From Pseudoalteromonas sp. GCY (GTDB lineage: Bacteria; Pseudomonadota; Gammaproteobacteria; Enterobacterales; Alteromonadaceae): a stretch of 64,000 nt of DNA. The notes below the pieces were generated by a model. It searched no databases, had not been told where the DNA came from, and saw only the letters and a list, made by a program, of their open reading frames with translations. Every line of letters starts with the position of its first letter. The stretch's first letter is position 1. Position numbers and translations under genes: made by a program. Shown in pieces: positions 63,910 through 64,000 of this stretch. The stretch covers positions 1,166,501 to 1,230,500 of the forward strand of contig NZ_CP068023.1 in the NCBI RefSeq assembly GCF_016695175.1, in the 5' to 3' direction.

Positions 63910-64000
63910 CTTGTTGTGCTCTTAAATAATAAAATTCTTACCCGCTATGATCGCCAAAACTAAAAATAAAATCAAAAACTAAGTAAGCAAAACCGCAAAT

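Overview
The window looks like a chromosomal segment of a marine gammaproteobacterium of the order Alteromonadales, most likely Pseudoalteromonas. This is inferred from the moderate GC content, the metA / two-gene metH arrangement, the LodA/LodB quinoprotein pair, a 162-bp palindromic repeat of the ATACCAATTG type, and the density of TonB/PepSY, GGDEF and secreted proteins. No rRNA, tRNA or CRISPR array was seen.

Layout. (1) 1-7478: part of a P2-like contractile tail module on the + strand (gp25/W end, sheath FI, tube FII, chaperones E and E', a long repeat-bearing tape measure, U, X, D). No capsid, lysis or integrase gene is visible, so it may be a prophage edge or a tailocin. (2) 7479-10799: a hairpin-rich gap, then a LodA-like CTQ oxidase and its LodB-like flavoprotein. 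(3) 10961-16213 (-): a two-component system (histidine kinase plus sigma54-type regulator), a 5'-truncated FtsX/MacB-type permease, then a GNAT-like gene and a tyrosine recombinase at the break. The region is a decayed paralogue of the complete exporter/two-component locus at 52121-59176. (4) 16374-19948 (-): a tight five-gene operon (VOC protein, old yellow enzyme, PEBP, polysaccharide deacetylase, NTF2-like) divergent from a LysR regulator at 20061. (5) 21084-24221: a HAD hydrolase, two short Cys-rich peptides with a Lys-rich leader and a Gly-Gly site, and gamma-glutamyltransferase. (6) 24448-28535: PepSY membrane protein and TonB-dependent siderophore receptor, divergent over Fur-box-like sequences. 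(7) 28649-30513: a degenerating patch with a frameshifted gene, an intact small secreted protein, its nonsense-mutated paralogue and a membrane-protein remnant. (8) 30564-38234: secreted and lipoprotein genes (metallophosphoesterase, two large proteins of unknown function, a small secreted protein) and a TPR membrane protein. (9) 38405-44117: EamA transporter and the methionine block metA-metH(N)-metH(C), with a MetJ-like operator. (10) 44178-51955: a third leader/Cys peptide, a periplasmic binding protein with a TPR-GGDEF cyclase, HrpB helicase, a metallo-beta-lactamase-fold protein and a coiled-coil membrane protein. (11) 52121-59176: HlyD adaptor, ABC ATPase, permease, regulator and kinase. 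(12) 59220-63909: lipoprotein, MATE transporter, AraC/GyrI regulator and a flavin/PNP-oxidase-fold protein.

The most unusual items are the three orphan RiPP-precursor-like peptides (two in tandem, one 22 kb away), the eight 43-residue repeats in the tape measure, the broken duplicate of the exporter/two-component locus at a recombinase insertion, and metH divided by one in-frame stop at a domain linker. Family assignments are from memory of motifs and gene order. No database search was possible.
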